Source: Verrucomicrobium sp. (GTDB lineage Bacteria > Verrucomicrobiota > Verrucomicrobiia > Methylacidiphilales > UBA1321). From it: a stretch of DNA of 64,000 bases. How positions within the stretch are numbered: position 1 is the stretch's first letter; each line of letters starts with the position of its first letter. Location of the stretch: contig JAFIGT010000008.1 in NCBI GenBank assembly GCA_017849585.1, forward strand, positions 45,497-109,496, read 5' to 3'. Below are positions 17,900 through 26,566 of this stretch, in pieces. Position numbers and translations under genes: made by a program. The notes beneath the pieces are model-generated. The model worked only from the letters and a program-made list of their open reading frames with translations, had not been told where the DNA came from and made no database searches.

Positions 17900-19261
17900 T
17901 CACTTCACTATAACTGGTTCGATGTCGAGGAGTCTGCAGATATTGTGCAATTCTTCGACGATTTCACCGTGTATCACGGCGAAGTGGTGCTCAAACCCTT
18001 CATAAATCAAAGTCCTCGCCAACTCAGGCAATGGGGCATCGAACTGAACACGCAAGGGATTGCCACGCAAGAGCTGCTCAGTCTCAACCGCCGCCCCCGT
18101 CGTAATGAGCATGCGATAGCCATCGTTATCGCGCGTTTCGCTGACCCGTGCAAGGGTAACGCGGCCTGGCTTCAGCGGAAATTCGTTGGTTAATCCTTTT
18201 TTGTCACCGCCATCGATAATCGAATGCTGGCGCAATTTCGCGTCAGCTCCGGGACGGCGCAGTCCTTTCGGCGCAGCGCCACAATGCCAGGTGATGCCCG
18301 TATTCTGCGCTCCATCAATGGAAATCAGATCGCAGAAAAACGGCAAACCACCCGTAAGCTCATTTTCCATAATCATCGTCACCGTTCCGTAGACATCTCC
18401 TTCACAGCCGCTGAGGATGGAGCGGTCATTGAGCATGCCAAGAATGGCGCAGACACCGATGCCGTAATATTGAGCGAACTCGGGCCAGCATTTGACGCTG
18501 AAGACATCGACGGAAAATTTCTGTTTGACCTCCAGAAAAGCCAAATACAGCGCCGCCCCTTTGCGTAACTCCTCTCCAGTCGGTCCACAGATACCGCATG
18601 AGCTATCCTTGAGCCACTCGACAGCTTCGTCGACCTTCTCCTTCGGCATCTTTTCCGCAATTTCCGTCAGTTCATAGAGCGTAATATTGTCAATCTCCAC
18701 TCCGAGTTGGCGGCGCAACAGCAGTTCATTCGCGCCCGAGGTATAGAATCCCGGTGCACGCGATCCCACCATCCCCAGCTTGGTCCGGCGCAAGCGTTTG
18801 ATCGCCGCGACCGGGCTCACTGCACCACGTAGTTTGTCCGCTGCCGTTTCCATGCCGGCGTGAACGTGGATATAATGCGCCTTCAGTTTCCAGAGGGCAT
18901 GGGCGTTCATATTGACGGCACAAAAAGAGTTCGAACTGATGCGACCACCATCCATGGCTGGCTCCGGCATGGACCAGAAGACGACCGGCAGGCGAGAACG
19001 CTCCGTCATCAAGGGAGCAATCGACCCCAAGGCAAAGGTGATGTAGTGGAAAACAAGTACATCAACATGCTCTTTTTCAAAATGCTCCAACAAGGCCAGC
19101 GCCTCGGCATCCGTAGTAATGAGTTCTCCTCCTCCCACAACTTCATAACCCGCATTCAAATTTTGCAGGAGGTGCAATGCCTGCTCTCGCACCGTTTCCA
19201 CCCGGGGTTCACGCCAATTGCCCTTGGCCAAGGGCACATATCCGATTTTTAATTTGCTCAT
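17900..19261 (-). CDS. L-fucose isomerase-like protein (COG2407)
   Basis: Full-length family member of 453 residues from the ATG at 19261; an upstream extension is open but overlaps the GH2 stop region and looks unlike the family. It begins KIGYVPLAKGNWREPR and has the long N-terminal domains, then CEGDVYGTVTMIMENEL with metal-ligand residues and TWHCGAAP before a C-terminal beta domain ending YEGFEHHFAVIHGE. COG2407 enzymes are metal-dependent aldose-ketose isomerases. It lies downstream of the GH2 gene on the same strand, so it may process a sugar released by that enzyme. Confidence 0.85.
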   Translation of the reverse strand: MSKLKIGYVPLAKGNWREPRVETVREQALHLLQNLNAGYEVVGGGELITTDAEALALLEHFEKEHVDVLVFHYITFALGSIAPLMTERSRLPVVFWSMPEPAMDGGRISSNSFCAVNMNAHALWKLKAHYIHVHAGMETAADKLRGAVSPVAAIKRLRRTKLGMVGSRAPGFYTSGANELLLRRQLGVEIDNITLYELTEIAEKMPKEKVDEAVEWLKDSSCGICGPTGEELRKGAALYLAFLEVKQKFSVDVFSVKCWPEFAQYYGIGVCAILGMLNDRSILSGCEGDVYGTVTMIMENELTGGLPFFCDLISIDGAQNTGITWHCGAAPKGLRRPGADAKLRQHSIIDGGDKKGLTNEFPLKPGRVTLARVSETRDNDGYRMLITTGAAVETEQLLRGNPLRVQFDAPLPELARTLIYEGFEHHFAVIHGEIVEELHNICRLLDIEPVIVK

Positions 19262-19349
19262 TTCGTAGATTTCTTGAATAGAATCGGTCGGTAGCAATGA
19301 GAGTAGAGCCTGAAATTTCCGAGCCCCTGAACTCTCCTCACTGGTAATT

Positions 19350-21227
19350 TCATCCACGCCAATTACCGCTGGTCGCGGTCGTCGGCACACAATTTTCCGG
19401 ATCGAGCGCCGCTAACTGGCTGACGCTTGGGCGACGCGAAACCACTGCAGCTTTCTTTGCGCTCGCGAGCTTGCTGTCAGTTCTCTTCGATTTTCCATAC
19501 AGTTCCTTGACGACTTCGTAGGCAAGTTTCGGACGGCGATATTCGTCTAGCACTCCCGCATTATTGAAGCCGCGTGCCTTTCGCGTTCCGTTCGCAAACG
19601 TGCGCGTATCATACATCTGCCAAATGGCAACGCCGCTAAATCGGTTCTGACTAAAAACGCTCCGGATCGCCTCGCCGACCAGGTCGGCTTGGTATTCCTC
19701 TGACCAATAGGAGCGCAGCCGATCATGACAACCCGGTAGGGAGGCCGCGCCAATTTCACTGATCAGCACGGGTTTGTCCTTGTACTTCGCCGTAGAAAAG
19801 TCCTCCGCCAACTCGGCCAGCCGCTCGCTCACCATGTCGAGAGGACGAATGGTTTCCCAGTCGATATCCGACAACCAGCCCGGATATAGATTCACACTGA
19901 TGACATCGACAAGATCGAAATTCAGATCGGCCACCTTCACCCTCGTCCCCTTTTTGCGACGCGATGGCGAGTAAGATGTCGGTGGGATCGTGCGATTCGA
20001 CGCATAGGAAAGCAACCGGCTCGGATCCTCCTGGCGAATGGCTCGTGTCAGCCGCTCATAGAGAGGGCGGCTGGCTGGCGACTGCGAGCAAGCTTCATTC
20101 AGAAAGGCCCAGATGATGACTGACGGATGATTGATGCTATTACGCACCATCAACCGCGTCTGCATTTCCTGTAATTCCATGAAGTGCTCGTCCGAAACCC
20201 GGGCTTCATCATCTCCCCAGCCCAGGCTCTCTTCCCAGACGAGAAAACCCATCCGATCGCATAAATCCAAAAATTGCTGATTCATCGGATAGTGCGCCCC
20301 GCGGATGAAATTGCAGCCCATGTCGCGAAGATATTGCAGGTCCTCAATCATGATTGAGGTCGGCAACGCCGGACCTAATTCCGGATGTGCCTCGTGACGG
20401 TTTAATCCACGCAAGAGCAGAGGCTGGCCATTCAATAGAATTCGCCCCTTTCTGGCTTCGATTGTGCGCAGACCAAACCGTTCGGTTATGCAATCCCCCG
20501 CGATGGCCACGGTAACCGTGTGAAGATTCGGTGTTTCAGGCGACCATACCCGGCCGCGCGGTACGCTCAAATCCACCGTCACCCAGCCATCCACCACAGG
20601 ACGCTTGAAGGCCACCGGTTCTTTCTCATCAAAGACAACAGTAAAATCGAGCTCGTCGGAGCTCACGCCATCGACGCTGATTTTCAAACGGACTTTTCTC
20701 TTCTCCAAGTCAATCGTGTGCACTTGCACGCGATTCAGGTGCGCAGACGGAAGCCGCTCCATCTCCACACTACGATAAATGCCACCATATCCGTAGAAGT
20801 CATATTCCGGAGAGAAAAGAAGAGGGGGATTTTCTGGAATACGATTATCCACCGCCACCACCAATTCATGGTGAGGCCCTTTGCCTGCGTCGAAATCAAA
20901 TTGCACTCCCGAATAGGCCAACTCGGTGGCGCCAATTTCCAGACCATCCCAAAAGATCCGCGCCCTTAATCCCATGCCACCAAAGCGAAGACGAATTCTT
21001 CCCGGCTTCAACCCTGTATAGACCGTGCGACGATACAAGCCCACCCCCCGCTGACCCGCTAGTTCCGGTCCGGCATCAAACACACCCGGAACCGCCATCA
21101 CACCTTTATATGTTATCGACTGCGGCGCAATCTCCTCAAAACGCAGACTTTCCCCCAGCCATGCAAAGTCCCACACACCGTCCAGAAGTTCGCTCTGGCG
21201 CTGGGGATAGATTGGGTAAGCTTTCAT
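19350..21227 (-). CDS. Glycoside hydrolase family 2 enzyme (beta-glucuronidase/galactosidase-like)
   Basis: About 625 residues with the three-domain GH2 core: a sugar-binding jelly roll (GLYRRTVYTGL), an Ig-like domain, and the TIM barrel beginning NGQPLLLRGLNRHEAHPELG. Catalytic Glu are expected in AFLNEACS (about residue 378) and ISEIGAA (about 491). The shape and the ending GFNNAGVLDEYRRPKLAYEVVKELY are closest to beta-glucuronidases, but the lysine of the family's NxK motif is not present, so a neutral sugar is possible. No signal peptide. The ATG at 21227 is preferred over a TTG three codons upstream. Confidence 0.88.
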   Translation of the reverse strand: MKAYPIYPQRQSELLDGVWDFAWLGESLRFEEIAPQSITYKGVMAVPGVFDAGPELAGQRGVGLYRRTVYTGLKPGRIRLRFGGMGLRARIFWDGLEIGATELAYSGVQFDFDAGKGPHHELVVAVDNRIPENPPLLFSPEYDFYGYGGIYRSVEMERLPSAHLNRVQVHTIDLEKRKVRLKISVDGVSSDELDFTVVFDEKEPVAFKRPVVDGWVTVDLSVPRGRVWSPETPNLHTVTVAIAGDCITERFGLRTIEARKGRILLNGQPLLLRGLNRHEAHPELGPALPTSIMIEDLQYLRDMGCNFIRGAHYPMNQQFLDLCDRMGFLVWEESLGWGDDEARVSDEHFMELQEMQTRLMVRNSINHPSVIIWAFLNEACSQSPASRPLYERLTRAIRQEDPSRLLSYASNRTIPPTSYSPSRRKKGTRVKVADLNFDLVDVISVNLYPGWLSDIDWETIRPLDMVSERLAELAEDFSTAKYKDKPVLISEIGAASLPGCHDRLRSYWSEEYQADLVGEAIRSVFSQNRFSGVAIWQMYDTRTFANGTRKARGFNNAGVLDEYRRPKLAYEVVKELYGKSKRTDSKLASAKKAAVVSRRPSVSQLAALDPENCVPTTATSGNWRG

Positions 21228-21230
21228 TTC

Positions 21231-21242
21231 GTACAACTTTCG
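21231..21242 (-). promoter_or_regulatory. CGAAAGTTGTAC motif before GH2 gene
   Basis: Read on the minus strand this is CGAAAGTTGTAC, 11 of 12 bases the same as the motif before the ROK regulator at 16575-16586. It ends three bases before the ATG of the GH2 gene, where a repressor could block translation start or transcription. Confidence 0.35.
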
Positions 21243-21288
21243 ACAGGTTCAATGGCTCAATCCGAGAGAAGGGCAACCGGGCACCATC

Positions 21289-22236
21289 TCACCAAGCAAT
21301 TTGTGACCGGCGACAACGCGTCACAACAAGCAGGACAACAGACGCCCCCAGCACCAACCCCATAGAACTCGGTTCCGGAACCGCCGTCACATCCCCCAGA
21401 TTCGACCCAAACTTGATTTCATCAATTGTGCGAGTAGTCAGCGCTGAACCCGAGCCAAAGATAAGTTGCAAAGCCTCGCCATTCACGAGTGTGGTGGGGC
21501 TCGCCATATCCGAGGCACTTGTCACCATTTCAGTCACATCAGTTCCCACGACGGCCGAAGCCAGATAGGAATCGGTCAGATGTCCCGCCGTCATCAACGC
21601 ATCATACTGCGCCGAACTTAACACCCACATCGTACCAACACCCGTGCCCGTTCCACCTACATTCGTCCACTTGGAGATGACCATGTATGTGGTATCCGCC
21701 AGCATCGTGGTCGGAGTCGTAATGATCGCCGTATTGTATTTCACAGCCGACTGGCCGAGCGTTGTGCTCGCCGCCATGGCGTTATAGAAACTGGTTCCCG
21801 TCACCCCCGTCGTACTGGCATTAAAACGCACTTCTGCACGAGCCGCATCCGTCGTGGGATTCGCTCCGAGATTGACCAGATAACTTCCATACAGCGTGCC
21901 CACATAGGACGTTGTCGACATCGCCAGCGTCACCCCAACTCCACCCGCACCATTAAGTGCCCACGTAGAGGCACCACCGCTCACCGCATACGTCGTCGCG
22001 CCGCTCCCGAACGTGAGCCCCGCCGAACTAATACTGATACCGTTGGCGGTAGCAGTTGCATAATTACCACTCAACCCCACCGTGTTGGCGCTGACCGCCA
22101 ATCCCGACAAGGATTGCGTTCCATATCCAGAAAATCCCTCATATACGAGCAAGGACGCCTGAGTTGACGTCTGGGTGATTGCCATGACCGCCAAGACAAC
22201 GGCGGTACGGCATACGATTCTAGCTAGCTTGGACAT
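21289..22236 (-). CDS. Exported PEP-CTERM protein, unknown function
   Basis: About 315 residues. A signal peptide (hydrophobic AVVLAVMAITQTSTQAS) is followed by a Gly/Ser/Thr-rich, beta-rich passenger of low complexity and a PEP-CTERM sorting tail: VPEPSS, a hydrophobic segment, and an Arg-rich end. Such proteins are processed by an exosortase and are thought to go to the surface or exopolysaccharide. A GGAGG six bases before the ATG at 22236 fixes the start against an upstream ATG. The passenger begins LLVYEGFSGY, seen in many Verrucomicrobiota surface proteins. It diverges from the exported GH2 gene. Confidence 0.85.
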   Translation of the reverse strand: MSKLARIVCRTAVVLAVMAITQTSTQASLLVYEGFSGYGTQSLSGLAVSANTVGLSGNYATATANGISISSAGLTFGSGATTYAVSGGASTWALNGAGGVGVTLAMSTTSYVGTLYGSYLVNLGANPTTDAARAEVRFNASTTGVTGTSFYNAMAASTTLGQSAVKYNTAIITTPTTMLADTTYMVISKWTNVGGTGTGVGTMWVLSSAQYDALMTAGHLTDSYLASAVVGTDVTEMVTSASDMASPTTLVNGEALQLIFGSGSALTTRTIDEIKFGSNLGDVTAVPEPSSMGLVLGASVVLLVVTRCRRSQIAW

Positions 22237-22274
22237 ATTTCCTCCACTCTCCGGGATAATATTTTGGTTTATTA

Positions 22275-22293
22275 ATAACACTAAGAGTTAATA
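22275..22293 (-). promoter_or_regulatory. Shared 19-bp promoter motif, copy 1
   Basis: Read on the minus strand this is TATTAACTCTTAGTGTTAT, 38 bp before the PEP-CTERM gene. An identical 19-mer lies in the same orientation relative to its gene at 29133-29151, before the large secreted protein. Its core AACTCTTAGTGTT is an imperfect dyad, as expected for an operator. Confidence 0.6.
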
Positions 22294-22343
22294 TAAGGAC
22301 TTCCCCGGCGGATGGCAAGATCTATTTGATAAGCGTGTAAATT

Positions 22344-22401
22344 ACGTCAAAAACAAGTTATTCCGGTGCTTTACACTGGCGCAGAGGTTACTTTTTGACG
22401 T
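22344..22401. promoter_or_regulatory. Distant inverted repeat in divergent promoter region
   Basis: ACGTCAAAAA (22344-22353) and TTTTTGACGT (22392-22401) are perfect 10-bp inverted copies 38 bp apart, between the PEP-CTERM gene and the exported GH2 gene. They could be two sites for one regulator in opposite orientation. Confidence 0.35.
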
Positions 22402-22452
22402 TATTAATAATAATACCTTGTTTTTTTATTATTTTCATTCTACGTTCTACCC

Positions 22453-25400
22453 ATGACTTTGCCTTCCACCCGGTTCTCCTCCTCACCCATTCCCCGCACT
22501 TTCCTCGGTAGATTGACTGTGGTGCTGACGGCCCTGATGCTCGCCACTCATCTCAGCACTGCAGGGGAATCTCTCCTCTCTCCGAATCTGACTGCGGCAC
22601 AACGGGCCAGTCTGATTTTGGAACCGGAATTTGCAGACGCTTTTTATGGGCAGGTGGATCGCCTTTATTTGAATGGTTACTGGAAGTTTAAGTCGGAAAT
22701 CAATCTGCTAGAGCGAAGGGTGGGTAAGGTGATTTCCATCGATCCCAAGATGACCAAGGCTCCCGACACCGATGCAGGCCTGACACAAGGGTACTACAAG
22801 CCCGCCTTTGATGCCTCCGGCTGGACGGAAATTCCCGTCCCCTGGTCGTGGAACATCGCCGCTGTACCTCCCTCGGAAAAAGCTCCCGGACGTATTGCGT
22901 TTGCCGGATTGGGTTACTACCGGACCAGCTTCACCATTCCCAAGGACAAACGCGGCAAGCGCGTCGTGATTCACTTTGATTCCGTACAGACTGAAAGTAA
23001 AATATGGTTGAACGGCACCCCCGTGGGAGAGCACACCAACTCGTCATCTGACGCTGGCGAGTACTGGACGCTGAACCGGCGCCTGCTGCTCGACGATTTC
23101 GAACTGGACGTCACTGCTCAGGTCAATTTCGATGGCGAGAATACCCTGGTCCTGCGCGTTTTTGACGATGGCCAGCCGATTCTGGAAAGCAACCCGAACG
23201 ACGGTGGTATCGTGGGAGCCGTATGGATCGACTTCCGAGAATCAGTTTCTTTCTCCGAAATCCTGATTGATGCCGACCCGAACGGAGAAGTGATCCTGCA
23301 GGCGCGCGCCATTAACTACGGATCAGAGACTGTAAAGCTTCCACTCACGGCCCAAGTGGAGCCCTTCAAATCAAAAGCCTACACACCTCCAGCTCAAGCC
23401 AAACCGGCCACTCTCAAACTAGGAGATGTCACCTTTCCCAAAGGCGAGAGCGATCATCGCTTTACCTTCAAGGTTTCCAGCGCCGTGCCCTGGGATCTGA
23501 ATTGTCCTGCACTGTACCGACTCCGACTGACAGAAGGGCAACGCATTCTGGGACAGACGCGATTCGGATTTCGTCGCATGGAGATCCGCGACAAACAATT
23601 CTATCTCAATGGACACCCTATCTTTTTGCTCGGTGTGAATCCCGGTGCGCGGGAACAGTGGGGCAGCCGAATGTGGGCGTTTAACAAATCCGACTGGCTC
23701 CGGCAGGGCTTAAAACTCTACAAGGACGCGAATCTCAATCTGCGCCGCACCAACAACGGCCCTTCGACGCGCATCTGCTATGACATTTGCGACGAGATAG
23801 GACTGCTCAACGAGGAAGATTTCTCTCTCGAAGTCCGCTCCCTCGCGATGGATGACAGCAATGCCACGGCAGCGCTGATCGCGGAGGCAAAGGTGGATGG
23901 CATCACCGGGCCCGATGGACAGTTGACGCCATTCGGGAAATCAATTTTGCGCAAATGGATGACCCTGCTGCACAATCACCCCTCCGTTTGTTTTTTCACC
24001 GCGGGCAATGAAATCGGCTTCCATGGCAAGGAGAAGCAACTGGCCGATTACATGTCGGCTTTTTACAACTATATCAAGTCGATTGATGTCCAGAAGCGAC
24101 TCGTCACACCCTCCTCGGGCCTGACCATCTGGCAATGGAATACACCACTCCCAACTGATTATCTCGATGGTCACGATTATCAAAATGGCGACATGGGTTA
24201 CATGGATTGCAGTACTCCTCTCGCCAGCTTCGCACAGAAACATTGGAAGCGAATTTACGGCAAAATCGACAAGCCCGTGGTCTTGGGTGAATGCGGCGGC
24301 TATCAATCGGATCTCACACTGCGTCCCGATTTTCAGGCCTTGTTGAAGGATGGCGAGCTCGACCGCAACGCTTATGTGAAGTGGGCCAACGAAATTTCCT
24401 CTCAAAAAAAGGGGGTGAAATATTGGGACTTCCTGCCCCGCCTGATGTATGCATGCTTCGCCGGAGTACGAACCGCCACCACAAGGGAATCGCTCCGTGA
24501 AGCCACCGCCAAGATCTATTCGGAATTCATTCGCCGCGCCCGCCGGGACATCGACATTTTCGAAGGCCTCGTAGTGCACGATCTGGATCCTTCCCTTTGG
24601 GGAATACCCTGCAAAGATCCCTTCCTCTCGCCTGAGCAAGTACGGGCATTTGCCGCGCAGGCTCGAAACAATATAGAGTTCCTTGCTGAACGCCAAGCGC
24701 TCGCTCCTTTGGCCGCCTTGCCGGATTTGCACGACCGCCATCGTTTCGCCGGGGAGAAATTGTCCGTCAACGTGCGCGTGCTGAACGATCAGTATGCCAT
24801 GCCGGAAAATAACATCGTGGTTGAAACGCGCCTGTTGGCAACCGATGGATCCACGATCGCCTCGACCGAGTGCCTTGTCCCTGAACTTCCCGAACATGGC
24901 CGCATGGATAAGACGCTAACACTCACGATCCCCTCTGAAGCATCGGCTGGAGATTACGTCATCCACACGCGTTTGCGTCGGGGAGAGACCGTGGTACAGG
25001 AGAATACCACGCCCTTTTATGTCGGCCGTGTCAACGCAGACAAGACGGCACTGGCTCCCTCGGGAAAAATTGCGCTCTACGAAAGAAAAAGTGTCAACGC
25101 GACGCAAAAGGCGCTGAACTCCCTGGGCATTCCGTTCACGTCAATTGAATCGATGGAAAGCCTGGACAACTACCAAATTCTCATCATCGGCGCCAATTCG
25201 ATCGACTTGTCGCTTACCGCTGAAATGGGCAAATTAAAGATGTGGCTGGAAAATGGCGGTCGCCTCCTGTGTCTCGAACAACGACGCGAGGGGCCCGTCG
25301 CTTTTGCGCCGGGATACAACTTTAAAGATGCGGGTGATATGCTCTTCGCCGATGTGATCGATGGCACGCATCCGACACTACAGGGCCTGAAGCCCGCCCA

Positions 25401-25728
25401 TTGGGAAGTCTGGAATGGAGACACCCTCAAAAAGGATGGCGGGGTCAGCGCAGCGGCGAAGGCCGTCTATTCCCATTACATCGTCCCCATGCCCGAAAGC
25501 GTTATCCTCAGCGGTGGCAATCGCTCTCCCTATCGTTTCTGCAAGAATCCCATTTTCGGCATGATCGCGGGTGAAGTTAAAGTCGGCAAGGGTCTGGTCT
25601 TCTTCTCGCAGGCCCATGCGACATTCCGCTATGGCGTCGATCCCATCGCGACAATTTACCTGCGAAATGTATTGGAGTATGCCCTCGGCTCCCAATGGAC
25701 GGGAGATCGCGCCACGGCTGTCAAATAA
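22453..25728 (+). CDS. Exported GH2-family glycoside hydrolase, large
   Basis: The 1091-residue protein starts with a signal peptide (VVLTALMLATHLSTAG). A GH2 sugar-binding domain follows (GLGYYRTSFTIPKD), then the linker domain and the TIM barrel from about residue 385 (NGHPIFLLGVNPGAREQWG). FTAGNEIGFH carries the acid/base Glu near 519 and VLGECGGY the nucleophile Glu near 612. From about 870 on there is a Rossmann-like, amidotransferase-fold C-terminal domain (MWLENGGRLLCLEQRR). It should cleave beta-linked plant polysaccharide outside the cytoplasm. It leads a three-gene run with an unknown exported protein and a GH20 enzyme. Confidence 0.87.
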   Translation: MTLPSTRFSSSPIPRTFLGRLTVVLTALMLATHLSTAGESLLSPNLTAAQRASLILEPEFADAFYGQVDRLYLNGYWKFKSEINLLERRVGKVISIDPKMTKAPDTDAGLTQGYYKPAFDASGWTEIPVPWSWNIAAVPPSEKAPGRIAFAGLGYYRTSFTIPKDKRGKRVVIHFDSVQTESKIWLNGTPVGEHTNSSSDAGEYWTLNRRLLLDDFELDVTAQVNFDGENTLVLRVFDDGQPILESNPNDGGIVGAVWIDFRESVSFSEILIDADPNGEVILQARAINYGSETVKLPLTAQVEPFKSKAYTPPAQAKPATLKLGDVTFPKGESDHRFTFKVSSAVPWDLNCPALYRLRLTEGQRILGQTRFGFRRMEIRDKQFYLNGHPIFLLGVNPGAREQWGSRMWAFNKSDWLRQGLKLYKDANLNLRRTNNGPSTRICYDICDEIGLLNEEDFSLEVRSLAMDDSNATAALIAEAKVDGITGPDGQLTPFGKSILRKWMTLLHNHPSVCFFTAGNEIGFHGKEKQLADYMSAFYNYIKSIDVQKRLVTPSSGLTIWQWNTPLPTDYLDGHDYQNGDMGYMDCSTPLASFAQKHWKRIYGKIDKPVVLGECGGYQSDLTLRPDFQALLKDGELDRNAYVKWANEISSQKKGVKYWDFLPRLMYACFAGVRTATTRESLREATAKIYSEFIRRARRDIDIFEGLVVHDLDPSLWGIPCKDPFLSPEQVRAFAAQARNNIEFLAERQALAPLAALPDLHDRHRFAGEKLSVNVRVLNDQYAMPENNIVVETRLLATDGSTIASTECLVPELPEHGRMDKTLTLTIPSEASAGDYVIHTRLRRGETVVQENTTPFYVGRVNADKTALAPSGKIALYERKSVNATQKALNSLGIPFTSIESMESLDNYQILIIGANSIDLSLTAEMGKLKMWLENGGRLLCLEQRREGPVAFAPGYNFKDAGDMLFADVIDGTHPTLQGLKPAHWEVWNGDTLKKDGGVSAAAKAVYSHYIVPMPESVILSGGNRSPYRFCKNPIFGMIAGEVKVGKGLVFFSQAHATFRYGVDPIATIYLRNVLEYALGSQWTGDRATAVK

Positions 25729-25749
25729 ACCCACCTAACCTCAAATCTT

Positions 25750-26562
25750 ATGAAATCAAACAAGCAACCTCTCTGGATTCGCCTCATTCGAAACACCTGC
25801 GGCATGATGCTGCTACTCGGCTGCTCACTGTCGTTGCGAGCTGATACGGAAGAACTCAAACTCTCGGACAAAGTCCTGATTAGCTTCAATCCACTTGGGT
25901 GCATTTCGAAAATCACAGTCGACAACGCCCCGATCCTGGAAGCCTCCTTTGTCATGGCCGAGAAGAAGATCGCGGAAGGCACCATCGTCGATCCCAAGGC
26001 CAAAAGCGTCATTCATCAAAACTGGAGCAGCGTGCTGGGCGACAAGGCGCAGCATCAAGCCAAGGATTCCAGCCAGGAATTCTCCGGCACGATCATTGAT
26101 AGCAAAAGCCCGGGCAAACCACGCGAACTCGATTATGTGGTCACCTACACCAAGATTGATGAAAATAAATTCCGGGTTCATGCCACCATCACTCCGCTGA
26201 CGGATTCGAAGTGGTTTGCCAAACCATTCTATCAATTCGCCTTTCCCTTCGCCGTCTATGGCGATGGCACGGTCGTCACGCAAACCACGCGCGGACAAGA
26301 GGAACAAACCCGGCTGAACGCGGACAAGCTCGCCTTTAAAGGAGAGTACTCCCAAGTCGCGATCATGAATGGAAAACGGGGGCTGATTCTGGAATGCAAT
26401 GAGGATTGCGTCATCCGCTTGACAGACACCCGCCTCTGGAAGGGCAAGGTACTCAGCGTCTCCGTTTCACCCAAGCCCAAAGGCTCGGAAGATTCCAATG
26501 CCTCCGAGCTCACTGAGAAATCCGAGATCGATGTCGTCGTGACAGTGAAGCCTGGAGAATAG
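25750..26562 (+). CDS. Unknown exported protein in GH2-GH20 operon
   Basis: I do not recognise this 270-residue protein. It has a signal peptide with a lipobox-like MMLLLGCSLSLRA near residue 25, so it may be a lipoprotein or simply secreted. The rest is mostly beta-strand with alternating charged and hydrophobic residues, a Lys/Glu-rich surface and no obvious catalytic motif; RELDYVVTYTKIDENKFRVHATITPL resembles mutarotase-like beta-sandwich strands (listed here in part only for shape). It lies 21 bp after the GH2 gene and 4 bp before the GH20 gene, so it is almost surely co-expressed and may be a carbohydrate-binding or accessory protein. Confidence 0.7.
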   Translation: MKSNKQPLWIRLIRNTCGMMLLLGCSLSLRADTEELKLSDKVLISFNPLGCISKITVDNAPILEASFVMAEKKIAEGTIVDPKAKSVIHQNWSSVLGDKAQHQAKDSSQEFSGTIIDSKSPGKPRELDYVVTYTKIDENKFRVHATITPLTDSKWFAKPFYQFAFPFAVYGDGTVVTQTTRGQEEQTRLNADKLAFKGEYSQVAIMNGKRGLILECNEDCVIRLTDTRLWKGKVLSVSVSPKPKGSEDSNASELTEKSEIDVVVTVKPGE

Positions 26563-26566
26563 AGAA

